Shown: positions 48,299 through 56,654 of the stretch, one piece after another | Layout of the letters: every line of letters starts with the position of its first letter | Numbering within the stretch: position 1 is the first letter of the stretch | Origin: Secundilactobacillus silagei JCM 19001 | GTDB lineage: Bacteria; Bacillota; Bacilli; Lactobacillales; Lactobacillaceae | Length of the DNA stretch: 64,000 nt | Direction: 5' to 3' | Assembly (NCBI RefSeq): GCF_002217945.1 | Contig: NZ_BCMG01000012.1 | Span: 23,830 to 87,829, forward strand | Made by a program: the position numbers and the translations under genes | Notes under the pieces: model-generated | Seen by the model: the letters and a program-made list of their open reading frames with translations, nothing else | Told to the model about the DNA's origin: nothing | Databases searched by the model: none

Positions 48299-48823
48299 CT
48301 ATTGTTTCTTTTGTTCTGCTTGTTCCTGGCTCATCTTTGTTCGAAAGGGACTCTCGATTTTTTGTCCTGGTTCGTTGGCTAAATTAGTCCGGACGACCAG
48401 CACGTCACAAGCCGCGTTACGGGTCACAAAGTCCGTTACGGAACCGGTCATGACACGTTCCAGTGTGTTCATCCCGGTTGCGCCCATCATAATCAGGTCA
48501 TTATGGTGTTCCCGAGTAAAATCAAGGGCAATGACTGTTTTGGGGTTACCAAAGCGAATATGGGTGCTGACATCAGTCAGGCCATACTTGTCCTTGATCT
48601 GACTGGTTAATTCAGTCAAATATTCCGTCGCATCTTCTACTAATGAATTAACGAGGTTGCCATTTGACAGGCCACCATAGTAGTTGGACTGATGCGTATC
48701 AATGATACTGATCAGATCCAGATGGGCTTCATTTCGCGTTGCGACACCAATGGCTTTGGCGAGAGCCAGTTCAGCAAATTTCGAGGTGTCTAGTGGTACA
48801 GCAATCGATTTGTATTTTAGCAT
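48299..48823 (-). CDS. Universal stress protein (UspA family)
   Basis: A 174-residue UspA protein with the full ATP-binding motif MGATGMNTLERVMTGSVTDFVTRNAACDVLVVR (G-2x-G-9x-G-S/T, residues 118-150). The start SIAVPLDTSKFAELALAKAI is typical. A charged tail of about 25 residues (GQKIESPFRTKMSQEQAEQKKQ) is unusual. A GGGGGAG ribosome site precedes ATG 48823. Confidence 0.9.
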   Translation of the reverse strand: MLKYKSIAVPLDTSKFAELALAKAIGVATRNEAHLDLISIIDTHQSNYYGGLSNGNLVNSLVEDATEYLTELTSQIKDKYGLTDVSTHIRFGNPKTVIALDFTREHHNDLIMMGATGMNTLERVMTGSVTDFVTRNAACDVLVVRTNLANEPGQKIESPFRTKMSQEQAEQKKQ

Positions 48824-48890
48824 GTCTCTTTCTCCCCCATATCAAGCAGTTTAGTGCTTGTTAATAGATAAACCGGGTTTCAATTGAACG

Positions 48891-49403
48891 TTATACACGG
48901 CCTAAAACAACTTGCGTAGTTTCTGCTAGGACGTGACCAGTCATTGCGTCATGCAGCTGGTTGAGCCAAAAGCCGTTTTCTAGTGGCAACTTTGTATCTA
49001 AGGCGTAGACCGTTACCGTGTAATGATGATCTTTATCGGGTGGTAGCGGACCGCTGTAATGCTGGCTGGTCTGTGGATTTTGATTGTTCACTAAGCCGCC
49101 AGCAGTGGAATTATTACCGAATGTCATGGGCACATCGCCACTTTGACTGGCATTTTCAGGAATCGTTGTTAAGTTACCCGGCAGGTTAGCGGCGACCCAG
49201 TGAATCCAAGTAAAACCGCCGACTGGAATAGCGTCGTGGTCGATCATGGTCACTGCATAGGTCTCCGTTTCTGCGGGTGCGTCTTTGATGTCAATGGGAA
49301 ATGACCGGGTAGGGCCGTTATCAATACGATACTCTGCGGGTGCGTACTTACCGTAAATATCAGGCAAATAGCCATTTTCTTCAGGCACTTTGATTTGCAT
49401 CAT
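48891..49403 (-). CDS. PEBP-family protein (YbhB/YbcL-like)
   Basis: A 170-residue phosphatidylethanolamine-binding-like protein. The anion pocket is seen in VTMIDHDAIPVGGFTWIHWVAANLPG (ends; Asp, His and the GG-x-x-H-W pattern, about residues 50-75) and in YSGPLPPDKDHHYTVTVYALD near 118-138. Biological role in bacteria is poorly known. I start at ATG 49403, six bases after AAGGAG; ATG 49400 is equally possible. Confidence 0.87.
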   Translation of the reverse strand: MMQIKVPEENGYLPDIYGKYAPAEYRIDNGPTRSFPIDIKDAPAETETYAVTMIDHDAIPVGGFTWIHWVAANLPGNLTTIPENASQSGDVPMTFGNNSTAGGLVNNQNPQTSQHYSGPLPPDKDHHYTVTVYALDTKLPLENGFWLNQLHDAMTGHVLAETTQVVLGRV

Positions 49404-49556
49404 ACCACGCTCCTTTATCAAACTTATCTTCATTATTATAACGCATTTTAAAGGCAGTGCGACAACCACTGTTCACCAAGTGTGGCAAAGGCGTATTGCA
49501 ATCCTAGTTCAGAGCGGAGTATGCTGGTTCTAAATAACAATAAGGTGGCGTCTGCA

Positions 49557-50708
49557 GTGGAGAATACTGAAAAAATTGCGATATTACAAAAACTGATTCA
49601 AATTAAGTCGGTCAATGGTAATGAGGCAGCCGTTGCGCGCTACATCGCTTCGTTGTTTGCACCCTATGGACATCAGGCTAAGGTGGAAGTTGTCACTTAT
49701 GCTCCCGGCCGCGATAATCTGGTGGTTACGATTGGTGCTCCTGAGGGTCAGCAGCTGGGCTTTTCCGGCCACGAAGACGTGGTGGCTCCCGGCGATATCA
49801 GCGCCTGGCACCATGATCCATTTGCGGGTGAGATCGTTGACGGTAATCTGTATGGCCGCGGGGCCTCGGATATGAAATCCGGGCTGGCGGCGGTCGTGAT
49901 CGCCATGCTGGAGTTACTGGAGGATAACATAGCACTGAAGGGCTCAATTCGTCTGCTAGCAACGGTTGGTGAAGAGACCGGTGAATACGGTGCTGCCCAG
50001 CTAACCAAGGGCGGTTACGCGGATCAACTGGCTGGTTTGGTCATTGCAGAGCCAACGGGATTAAACAGAATTGCCTATACCTCTCGTGGGGTGATCGACT
50101 ACCATGTCGATTCGATCGGTAAATCGGTACACAGTGCCCAATCGTCTAAGGGCATCAACGCCATCGATAATCTGATCGTTTTCTACAATGAAGTGACGGC
50201 CATCATGCAGCAGTTTGATAAAATTGATCCGGTACTGGGTGGCTTACTGCACAACGTGGATCTGATCTCTGGTGGCGAGCAGATCAATAGTATTCCAGGC
50301 AAGGCCCGCTTATCAGCCAACGTGCGGACCATTCCGGCGTACCCGAACCAATTGATCTATGATACACTGGAAAAGCTTGTCCATCGCTTAAATGACCGGT
50401 CCGGCTTTCAGTTGAAACTGTCATACAGTTATCCGGAAGAGGCGATCCCTGGTCGAGCAGATGCGCCATTAGTCAAACTAGCCCAAAAGATCGGCCACCG
50501 CATCATCGGTAACCGCGTGGTGCCAGTGGGCGCTGGCGGGGCCAGTGACGCCTCGGAATTTTTACAAGCCAACGCCCGCTTCTCGGCGATCGTTTACGGT
50601 CCGGGAAGCGATACGTCTCATGAAGCGGATGAGTACGTAGAAGTTGAAGAGTTTTTACAGTCTACGGTGCTGTATCGGAAGCTGGCGCTGGCGTTTTTGG
50701 CGGGGTAA
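49557..50708 (+). CDS. M20 metallohydrolase (ArgE/DapE family)
   Basis: The 383-residue enzyme hydrolyses N-acylated amino acids or N-succinyl-diaminopimelate using two zinc ions. Metal ligands lie in GFSGHEDVVAPGD (His), GRGASDMKSGLAA (bridging Asp), VGEETGEYGAAQL (catalytic Glu pair) and DTSHEADEYV (His). A dimerisation domain occupies about 160-285. GTG 49557 is eight bases after AAGGTGG and fits the usual family start; ATG 49521 or an upstream GTG are alternatives. Confidence 0.87.
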   Translation: MENTEKIAILQKLIQIKSVNGNEAAVARYIASLFAPYGHQAKVEVVTYAPGRDNLVVTIGAPEGQQLGFSGHEDVVAPGDISAWHHDPFAGEIVDGNLYGRGASDMKSGLAAVVIAMLELLEDNIALKGSIRLLATVGEETGEYGAAQLTKGGYADQLAGLVIAEPTGLNRIAYTSRGVIDYHVDSIGKSVHSAQSSKGINAIDNLIVFYNEVTAIMQQFDKIDPVLGGLLHNVDLISGGEQINSIPGKARLSANVRTIPAYPNQLIYDTLEKLVHRLNDRSGFQLKLSYSYPEEAIPGRADAPLVKLAQKIGHRIIGNRVVPVGAGGASDASEFLQANARFSAIVYGPGSDTSHEADEYVEVEEFLQSTVLYRKLALAFLAG

Positions 50709-50711
50709 TTT

Positions 50712-50842
50712 TACATTGCCGAACTGGGCTGCGAAAAGCAAAGAGCTGCATGTAACCACGTGGCAACCAAAATCCAAGTTCGGGATTTTCGTTGCCCCGC
50801 AGTTACACTCCGCTCTCTAAGCGCTTTTCTCCGCACCTTAAC
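50712..50842 (-). repeat. Dispersed hairpin repeat C, copy 1
   Basis: Read on the minus strand: GGTGCGG, AGAGAGCGGAGTGTAAC, a variable stem GCGGGGCAAC/GTTGCCACGT, conserved AAAATCCCG-loop-CTTGGATTT, GTTACATGCA and a closing CTCTTTGCTT arm. It ends in TTCGGCAATGTAAAA, related to the repeat B tail. It fills the gap between the M20 and DMT genes. Confidence 0.8.
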
Positions 50843-50859
50843 ATTGGAGGTTACTATAT

Positions 50860-51747
50860 ATGCAAGTTTCAAAAGGACGCGCCAACTTAATGTTGCTGTT
50901 GGCCGCTATTATTTGGGGCGCTGGCTACATTTTTTCTAAAATGGCCACCAACGCCCACATGCAAGCCGGCTTGATCAATGCTATTCGCGGATTTATCTAC
51001 GCAGGCCTTGCCTTTATCTTTTTTCACAAATTTATTTTAAAAATGAACAGCGTTGACCTGCGAATCGGGTTAACAGCAGGCTTTATCAACTTTTTAGGGT
51101 ATCAGTTTCAGACCTGGGGCTTACGGTTTACCACGCCCTCTAATAACGCGTTTTTAACGGCGATCTACGTGGTGATTATTCCCCTGATTGTATGGGTGAT
51201 GTTTCGGCGCCGGCCGGAAGCCAAGAGTTATCCAGCAATTATTGTGGCCATCATTGGCATGGGCTTTTTGACTAACATCGTGCAAAATGGATTTACCTTA
51301 CATATTGGTGATCTGCTGACCCTGATCTCGGCCTTTTTTTATGCGCTGCAGATCGTCTACTTCGGTATGCGGACCACCAGCACCAGTCCCTTTGTGCTGT
51401 CGTTTATGCTGGGAATCACACAGGGCACCTTTGGCCTGATCTGGTCCCTGCTGTTTGAACAGACTTCCTATGGTGTAATCAATTGGCAGGCCGGTTTGTG
51501 GCCGGTGATCGTGCTGGGCATTCTATCGTCGTTTGGCGCGCAGACCCTGCAGATTATTGGTCAGCGGTTTACGGATCCCACGCCAGCCGGCTTGATCTTA
51601 ATGACCGAGTCCATGTTTGGCAGCATTTTCTCCGTGGTGTTAGGCTTTGAACCGTTCACCATGCATCTGCTACTGGGAGGCGTCTTGATCGTGATTGCGA
51701 TTTTGATCATGCAGCTCGATTTTTCCCGTTTTCGGTCAGTTGAATAG
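50860..51747 (+). CDS. DMT-family transporter (EamA)
   Basis: A 295-residue membrane protein with ten helices in two EamA repeats (residues 8-135 and 148-285). LLAAIIWGAGYIFSKMA and the GRFTDPTPAGLILMTESMFGSIFSVVLG-type segment near 240 are family marks (QRFTDPTPAGL in the sequence). It exports or imports small metabolites; substrate unknown. TTGGAGG precedes ATG 50860. Confidence 0.88.
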   Translation: MQVSKGRANLMLLLAAIIWGAGYIFSKMATNAHMQAGLINAIRGFIYAGLAFIFFHKFILKMNSVDLRIGLTAGFINFLGYQFQTWGLRFTTPSNNAFLTAIYVVIIPLIVWVMFRRRPEAKSYPAIIVAIIGMGFLTNIVQNGFTLHIGDLLTLISAFFYALQIVYFGMRTTSTSPFVLSFMLGITQGTFGLIWSLLFEQTSYGVINWQAGLWPVIVLGILSSFGAQTLQIIGQRFTDPTPAGLILMTESMFGSIFSVVLGFEPFTMHLLLGGVLIVIAILIMQLDFSRFRSVE

Positions 51748-51755
51748 TCTTTGAA

Positions 51756-51810
51756 ATCAAAAGCAGCGTTCAGATAACACCATCTGGTGTTTCTGAACGC
51801 TGCTTTTGAT
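51756..51810. terminator. Bidirectional terminator
   Basis: ATCAAAAGCAGCGTTCAG pairs exactly with CTGAACGCTGCTTTTGAT, with an inner AACACCA/TGGTGTT pair. Confidence 0.95.
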
Positions 51811-51838
51811 CAAGTTCGACTGAATACTGCGCGACTCA

Positions 51839-52534
51839 TTACTTCACGAAGCGAAGCACGTAGTTACCCTGTGCATCCGAAGTAATCGTATAGGTAGAAT
51901 ATCCATCCTTCAGCCATTGCGATTTCGTGGCTTGAGCCCAACTCTTGGCGTCTGAGACGGAGGAGAAGGTATGAGACTGACTGAATGTGATGGATCCTGA
52001 GTTGTTTTTGTTGTTGTCGGTTTTCTTGGAAGATGACCCAGCTGAGTTAGAAGAAGTAGTATTGGCAGAGCTAGACGATTGCCGGGTATCGGACTTGGCT
52101 TTCGCGTCGTTTAGCTTTTTTTGTTCGCGGTTCTTAATTGTTGCATCTGATTCCTGATTAATCGAACTTTGCAAAGAGTTTCGCTGAGATGAAGTGACCC
52201 CTTTATCATACGTTGACCCGTTTGAAGAGTCTTCGGTAGAATTATCTGGGACTGAACGGGACGCCGTACTTTGAGACGAACTGTCAGCCCTTTTATTACT
52301 TGAACTATTATCGTTAACAGATTGTTCGGTGTTTTCGGCACCATTTTCGACTTTAGTCGTGCGGTTAGCAAGCCAAACGCCGACACCGACCACCAGCGCT
52401 AGTGTGACTAAAAAGCTGACGATGATCTGCCGTAAACGACTGGGACGTTTAGGGCCCTTCCGCTTTGGCGGCTGATTCTTATCGGTGTTGAAGTTATAGC
52501 GTTGCATACGCGATTGCGGTTCTTGATTATTCAC
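51839..52534 (-). CDS. Membrane-anchored Ser-rich protein with small C-terminal domain
   Basis: The 231-residue protein has a basic cytoplasmic start (PPKRKGPKRPSRLRQ), one helix (about residues 40-60), a long Ser/Asn/Thr/Lys-rich disordered linker (65-180) and a C-terminal domain of about 45 residues (TFSSVSDAKSWAQATKSQWLKDGYSTYTITSDAQGNYVLRFV by its ends). That domain has the beta-alpha-beta feel of a SPOR-like peptidoglycan-binding unit, but this is a guess. The start is GTG 52534 with GGAGG upstream. Confidence 0.7.
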   Translation of the reverse strand: MNNQEPQSRMQRYNFNTDKNQPPKRKGPKRPSRLRQIIVSFLVTLALVVGVGVWLANRTTKVENGAENTEQSVNDNSSSNKRADSSSQSTASRSVPDNSTEDSSNGSTYDKGVTSSQRNSLQSSINQESDATIKNREQKKLNDAKAKSDTRQSSSSANTTSSNSAGSSSKKTDNNKNNSGSITFSQSHTFSSVSDAKSWAQATKSQWLKDGYSTYTITSDAQGNYVLRFVK

Positions 52535-52721
52535 GTAAAATACCTCCAATATCAAGAACGAGCGAACAAGCCATTAAAATACTACTAGGATTAGTTTAAC
52601 TCATTTAGGCTTAAAGTTTACTATTTTTTACTCATTTTGTAAAATTTGCGTTAAATATATTAAATGGTCAGTTTATGGTAAAATTAAATGTGACGGTGTG
52701 CAGGGGAAAGGGTTGATTTGA

Positions 52722-53705
52722 ATGTCTGCAACGATCAAGGATATTGCGGAAGCAGCCGGCGTTTCTGCCGCGACTGTTTCCCGGGTACTGGGTAACAAAG
52801 AAGGGTTTTATTCGCAATCCACAGCTACTCGAGTTCGTAAAATTGCAGCATCGTTAGACTATGAAAAAAATACCAGCGCGGTTGAACTGGTCACCCAAAA
52901 AAGCCATGTCATTGGGGTGATCATTTCGGCCACTAAGACTAATTTTTCCGATAAGATCATTGAAGGTATCCACGCCGAAGCGATTCGGCATGGCCTCAGT
53001 GTGATCATGCTGTACGCGGGGCAAAACGATCCGCAACTGCAGGAACAGGCGTTACGGACCCTGATCGAACGTGCTGTGAAGGGTATTTTGGTAGTGGCTA
53101 TTGAACTTACCGATAAGAATTTAGCCCTATTGCAGGACTCCCAGATTCCTTATCGCTTCTTATCGACTTCGTACAATAGTAACAAGCTTCCTTCGATTGC
53201 CTCGGATGATTATCAAATCGGCTATCAGGCAACCAGACATCTGATTGAGCGCGGGCACCGTAAAATCGGCTTAGTCGCCATGGATACCAGTGGTCATATC
53301 GGTCAGCAGCGAGTCGCTGGCTATCGGGCGGCCATGATCCAAGAAGCGCTGCCGGTCAAGGATGAATGGGTCAAAGTGGGGATGTATACTTATGAAGATG
53401 GCATCAAGGCCATGCAGGCGTTTGGCCAGCAGCCAGAGGTTACTGCAATCATTGGTGCCAGCGATCTGGCGGCGATCGGCGTCTTGAATCAAGCTATGCA
53501 GTATGATATTCAGGTGCCCAAACAGCTCGCCATCGTCAGTATCGATGGCACCTATCTCGCCCGTATCGTGCGCCCGCAATTAACAACGGTCACGCAGGCG
53601 TTTTATGAGATGGGGACTTTGGGCACGCAAATGTTACTTGATCAAACGCAGCAAACGATCTCGCAATTCACGCCCATTAAGATTGAAACAAGACAAAGTA
53701 CATAA
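52722..53705 (+). CDS. LacI-family regulator
   Basis: A 327-residue LacI/GalR protein: helix-turn-helix at residues 2-50 (TIKDIAEAAGVSAATVSRVLGN) and a periplasmic-binding-type sugar domain from about 62 (HVIGVIISATKTNFSDKIIEGI). It is transcribed with the aldo/keto reductase 20 bp downstream, so a polyol or sugar is a plausible effector. An extended -10 (TGGTAAAAT, 52676-52684) lies upstream. Confidence 0.88.
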   Translation: MSATIKDIAEAAGVSAATVSRVLGNKEGFYSQSTATRVRKIAASLDYEKNTSAVELVTQKSHVIGVIISATKTNFSDKIIEGIHAEAIRHGLSVIMLYAGQNDPQLQEQALRTLIERAVKGILVVAIELTDKNLALLQDSQIPYRFLSTSYNSNKLPSIASDDYQIGYQATRHLIERGHRKIGLVAMDTSGHIGQQRVAGYRAAMIQEALPVKDEWVKVGMYTYEDGIKAMQAFGQQPEVTAIIGASDLAAIGVLNQAMQYDIQVPKQLAIVSIDGTYLARIVRPQLTTVTQAFYEMGTLGTQMLLDQTQQTISQFTPIKIETRQST

Positions 53706-53725
53706 TTTGAAAGGTGGTTTTTCTT

Positions 53726-54589
53726 GTGCATAATGATATTCCGCAAATTCCGTTAGCAAATGGTCAAACGATTCCGCAACTGGGCTTAGGTGTTTTTCAA
53801 GTTGATAACGAAAACGACATTAAAAATTCGGTGAAGTGGGCGTTGGCAGCCGGCTATCGTCACATTGATACCGCTGCTTACTACGGCAACGAACAGTGGG
53901 TCGGTGAAGCCATCCGTGAAAGCGGCTTGGATCGTAAGGACCTCTTTGTAACGTCCAAGCTATGGAACAGCGTGCGCGGTTATGATGAAACCAAGCAGGC
54001 CTTTCAAGCTAGTCTGGATAAATTAGGACTGGATTACTTAGACCTTTACCTCATTCACTGGCCAGCACCCGGTTACGTTGACAGCTGGAAAGCCATGGAA
54101 GACCTGTACCGCGATGGTAAGATCAAAAACATCGGTGTTTCTAACTTTGAACAAAATCAACTAGAAGACTTGATGAGTAAGACTGAAATCAAGCCCGAAG
54201 TGGATCAAATCGAGACCCACCCTTATTTCCAGCAAACTGAAATGCACGCTTACCTGGAAAGCCAGGGGATTCAACACGAATCATGGAGTCCGCTTGGTGG
54301 CGGTAAAAACAACGCAGTTAACGATCCGCTGTTCAAGAAGTTAGCGGCTGCTCACAACGTAACACCGGCTCAAGTGATCTTACGCTGGCACGTGCAACGT
54401 GAAGAAGTGGTCATTCCCAAGTCGATTCATGAAGACCGGGTTAAGGCTAACCGTAATATCTTTGCGTGGGGTCTTGATGAAGACGAAATGGAAGCTATCG
54501 CTAAACTGGACCAGGGCAAACGAGTCGGCCCAGGCCCACAAGATGCTGCTTGGCTGAAGAAGTCACAGAGTTATAGTGGGCGTAAATAA
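53726..54589 (+). CDS. Aldo/keto reductase
   Basis: A 287-residue AKR of the 2,5-diketo-D-gluconate reductase group. HIDTAAYYGNE (Asp, Tyr), VTSKLWN (Lys) and LYLIHWPAPG (His) give the catalytic tetrad; VVIPKSIHEDRVKANRNIF binds NADPH. GTG 53726, eight bases after AAAGGTGG, is the likely start. It follows the LacI gene in an operon; a repeat A copy begins at its stop codon. Confidence 0.9.
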   Translation: MHNDIPQIPLANGQTIPQLGLGVFQVDNENDIKNSVKWALAAGYRHIDTAAYYGNEQWVGEAIRESGLDRKDLFVTSKLWNSVRGYDETKQAFQASLDKLGLDYLDLYLIHWPAPGYVDSWKAMEDLYRDGKIKNIGVSNFEQNQLEDLMSKTEIKPEVDQIETHPYFQQTEMHAYLESQGIQHESWSPLGGGKNNAVNDPLFKKLAAAHNVTPAQVILRWHVQREEVVIPKSIHEDRVKANRNIFAWGLDEDEMEAIAKLDQGKRVGPGPQDAAWLKKSQSYSGRK

Positions 54590-54810
54590 CAGTGTGCGAT
54601 AAAGCTCGGTAGATTCCAGAATTTAACGCCAATAAGGCCTATTTCGGCGAACTTTGTCGGAGTAGGCCTTATTGGCGTTAAATGGCCGGGATCTGAGCTT
54701 TAGCGCATGATTAGGCTATATTGAAGTATTGGAAAAATGGTCATTTTTTGACTATTTTCAGTTAAGAAGTCAGTTGAAATGCTAACCAATATCGACTTAT
54801 GGCATAATCT
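54590..54810 (+). repeat. Dispersed hairpin repeat A, copy 3
   Basis: Aligns with 15978-16198. The stem reads AACGCCAATAAGGCCTA with TAGGCCTTATTGGCGTT opposite, so about seven stem positions differ from copy 1 and all are compensated. The tip TTCGGCGAACTTTGTCGG and the right half with AGTTAAGAAGTCAGTTGAAA are conserved. Its terminal repeats are more decayed. Confidence 0.85.
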
Positions 54811-54908
54811 CCATTTTACGTTAACGCTGTTGCTTACCACCGCCGCCTTGGTTAAAATGGTGATATGGATTTTAATCGATTAAAACAGTTAAGTGAAGGA
54901 GGGATTTT

Positions 54909-55298
54909 TTGACACATCGAATAAAGTGGGCAACGTTATCGATTGTGATTTACGTGATTTTCGTGGTCTGCGCAATAGCGTTTAAGCTGCTTGACCCAGC
55001 TAAAATCGGCCTTTCTTGGACCGTTTTCTGGTACATTGCTGCTGCCGGCTTGATGTACTACTTTTACTTTAAAAACATGGCGTATCAAGAAGTGATCTAT
55101 TACGCGCGACAGTTTCATTTAACCAGACTAGATCTGGAAGCCATGGTGCCGAACCGCAAAAAGACGGCTGAAGTGCCGGATCCGGACCATCCCAGTATTT
55201 TTACGCCACTCATTTCAGTACCGCTGAGCGTGACGAACCGACTGACGGATATATTGGAAAAGCGGGCCAAGGATGAGCACGTGGCGCCATTTAAATAG
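54909..55298 (+). CDS. Small membrane protein, 129 residues
   Basis: Two helices (about residues 9-29 and 37-54) followed by a soluble tail of 75 residues with YYARQFHLTRLDLEAMVPNRKK. The start is TTG 54909 after AAGGAGGG. No family recognised. It is followed by a strong terminator. Confidence 0.7.
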   Translation: MTHRIKWATLSIVIYVIFVVCAIAFKLLDPAKIGLSWTVFWYIAAAGLMYYFYFKNMAYQEVIYYARQFHLTRLDLEAMVPNRKKTAEVPDPDHPSIFTPLISVPLSVTNRLTDILEKRAKDEHVAPFK

Positions 55299-55308
55299 GT
55301 TTAGATAG

Positions 55309-55348
55309 TAAAATCCTCACCACACTTGAAATGTGATGAGGATTTTTA
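55309..55348. terminator. Bidirectional terminator
   Basis: AAAATCCTCACCACA pairs with TGTGATGAGGATTTT between convergent genes. Confidence 0.9.
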
Positions 55349-55366
55349 ATCACGGTATCAACTAAG

Positions 55367-56230
55367 CTAAATCACTGATGCACCAACGATACTTGATAAG
55401 ATCATGGTTAAAATGCCATCCGCAATCAACGCAATCAACAGGGCGTGGACTTTATCCAAACCGCGAGTCTGTTTGAACTCCAGAATGGTATATGCATAAC
55501 CAATCGAGTAGACGGTAGATGTCAGTAGGATGAAAAGAAATAGTAAAAAGGCACCTGACAATGTATTCAGCAGTGCAATGAACACCATGCCCAGTAATAG
55601 GAAAATGAGGCTGAGGTTGGTGTAACCGGCTAAGCGAGTCGCAAACCCGAGGTAGGTTTCGTGCTCATCACCGATCAGGTAACGCCGGGTTAACCAGCCG
55701 ACCAAAACGAATAGGGCCATAAAAATAAGTGCAATTAAGAAAATTTTGAGAAAGATGGTGAAGCCGCTACCGGTTGGATAATTGGGAAAAGTTGAGCCGT
55801 TACTATCCGATTGACCGTTCAATTCACTGATGGCTGAACTGAGGTCATTAATAAGTAACGTCAACTCTTTGATGATCCGGTAAAGAGCGACCATGCCAGT
55901 AATACCAATCAAAAGAGCTGCCAGAATAAACGAAGTGATACCGAAAAATTTATTACCTTCTAGATCAACATCACTGGGATGCTTGATTGATTCCCAGAGC
56001 CAGCTGAAATAGTTAGTGGAGTACTTTTTGGCTGCCTCCACGTTTGGGTTAGGCTGTGGTGCACGTTGCTGTGTTGCTTGCTGTTGAAAAGGCTGTTCCT
56101 GCGCGGATTGCTGCTGTGACTGAGCATTAAACTGCGTTAAATTATACCCGCAATTGGTACAAAATTTTGCGTCTGGCTTCAGTTTGGCGCCGCAATTGGG
56201 ACAAAAACTAGGACCTGATGATTCACTCAT
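55367..56230 (-). CDS. Zinc-ribbon, Yip1-like membrane protein
   Basis: The 287-residue protein begins with a zinc ribbon (FCPNCGAKLKPDAKFCTNCGYNL, cysteines near residues 10, 13, 24 and 27), a Gln-rich linker and five or six membrane helices from about residue 95. Such proteins are common in Firmicutes but their role is unclear; some take part in membrane stress responses. ATG 56230 follows AGGGGGA; the frame reaches nine codons further upstream. Confidence 0.8.
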   Translation of the reverse strand: MSESSGPSFCPNCGAKLKPDAKFCTNCGYNLTQFNAQSQQQSAQEQPFQQQATQQRAPQPNPNVEAAKKYSTNYFSWLWESIKHPSDVDLEGNKFFGITSFILAALLIGITGMVALYRIIKELTLLINDLSSAISELNGQSDSNGSTFPNYPTGSGFTIFLKIFLIALIFMALFVLVGWLTRRYLIGDEHETYLGFATRLAGYTNLSLIFLLLGMVFIALLNTLSGAFLLFLFILLTSTVYSIGYAYTILEFKQTRGLDKVHALLIALIADGILTMILSSIVGASVI

Positions 56231-56369
56231 GATGATTCCCCCTAAAAATAAATACAATACACTATAAAAGTATCACAAATAGTTAATGGATAGGTAGACT
56301 TTTTTCAATCTTTTTGGGCGATATTAATTAATTGGGTTTCAAAAAGTAAAGAGTTGCCGGTAAGCTATC

Positions 56370-56398
56370 TTGCACACCTGGTTTTTTTATGCTATCAT
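56370..56398 (+). promoter_or_regulatory. Promoter of the T-box transcript
   Basis: TTGCAC (56370-56375), 17 bp, TATCAT (56393-56398) with an extended TGC before it. Confidence 0.75.
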
Positions 56399-56404
56399 CA
56401 ACCT

Positions 56405-56640
56405 ACTTTATTGCTTCTCAAATCAAGTAGTGCTCAGTCTGGGTGTCAGGAAGTCGGTGGTTGCTGCGAACCGATCAGGGCTGAGTTATAAAATACTGAG
56501 AAGCATCGTACGGAAAAACTAGAGCCGTTATCATCTAGTGAGTGGGGAGTATTTGCGTACTCCTAAGCTGGGTGGTACCACGGTTAGTCCAATCGTCCCT
56601 GTTGCGTCTTTTGACGTAGCAGGGACGATTTTTTATTTGA
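56405..56640 (+). promoter_or_regulatory. T-box riboswitch, probably tyrosine-specific
   Basis: A classic T-box leader. Stem I is closed by TGCTTCTCA (56412-56420) and TGAGAAGCA (56497-56505), with GCGAACCGAT in the distal part. The T-box element GCTGGGTGGTACCACGG (56567-56583) pairs with uncharged tRNA. The terminator AATCGTCCCTG/CAGGGACGATT with T6 ends near 56637. The 3' side of the specifier loop reads TTATAAAATAC, and TAC at 56494-56496 is the codon adjoining the stem, pointing to tRNA-Tyr. Confidence 0.88.
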
Positions 56641-56654
56641 AGGGATTGTTAACA

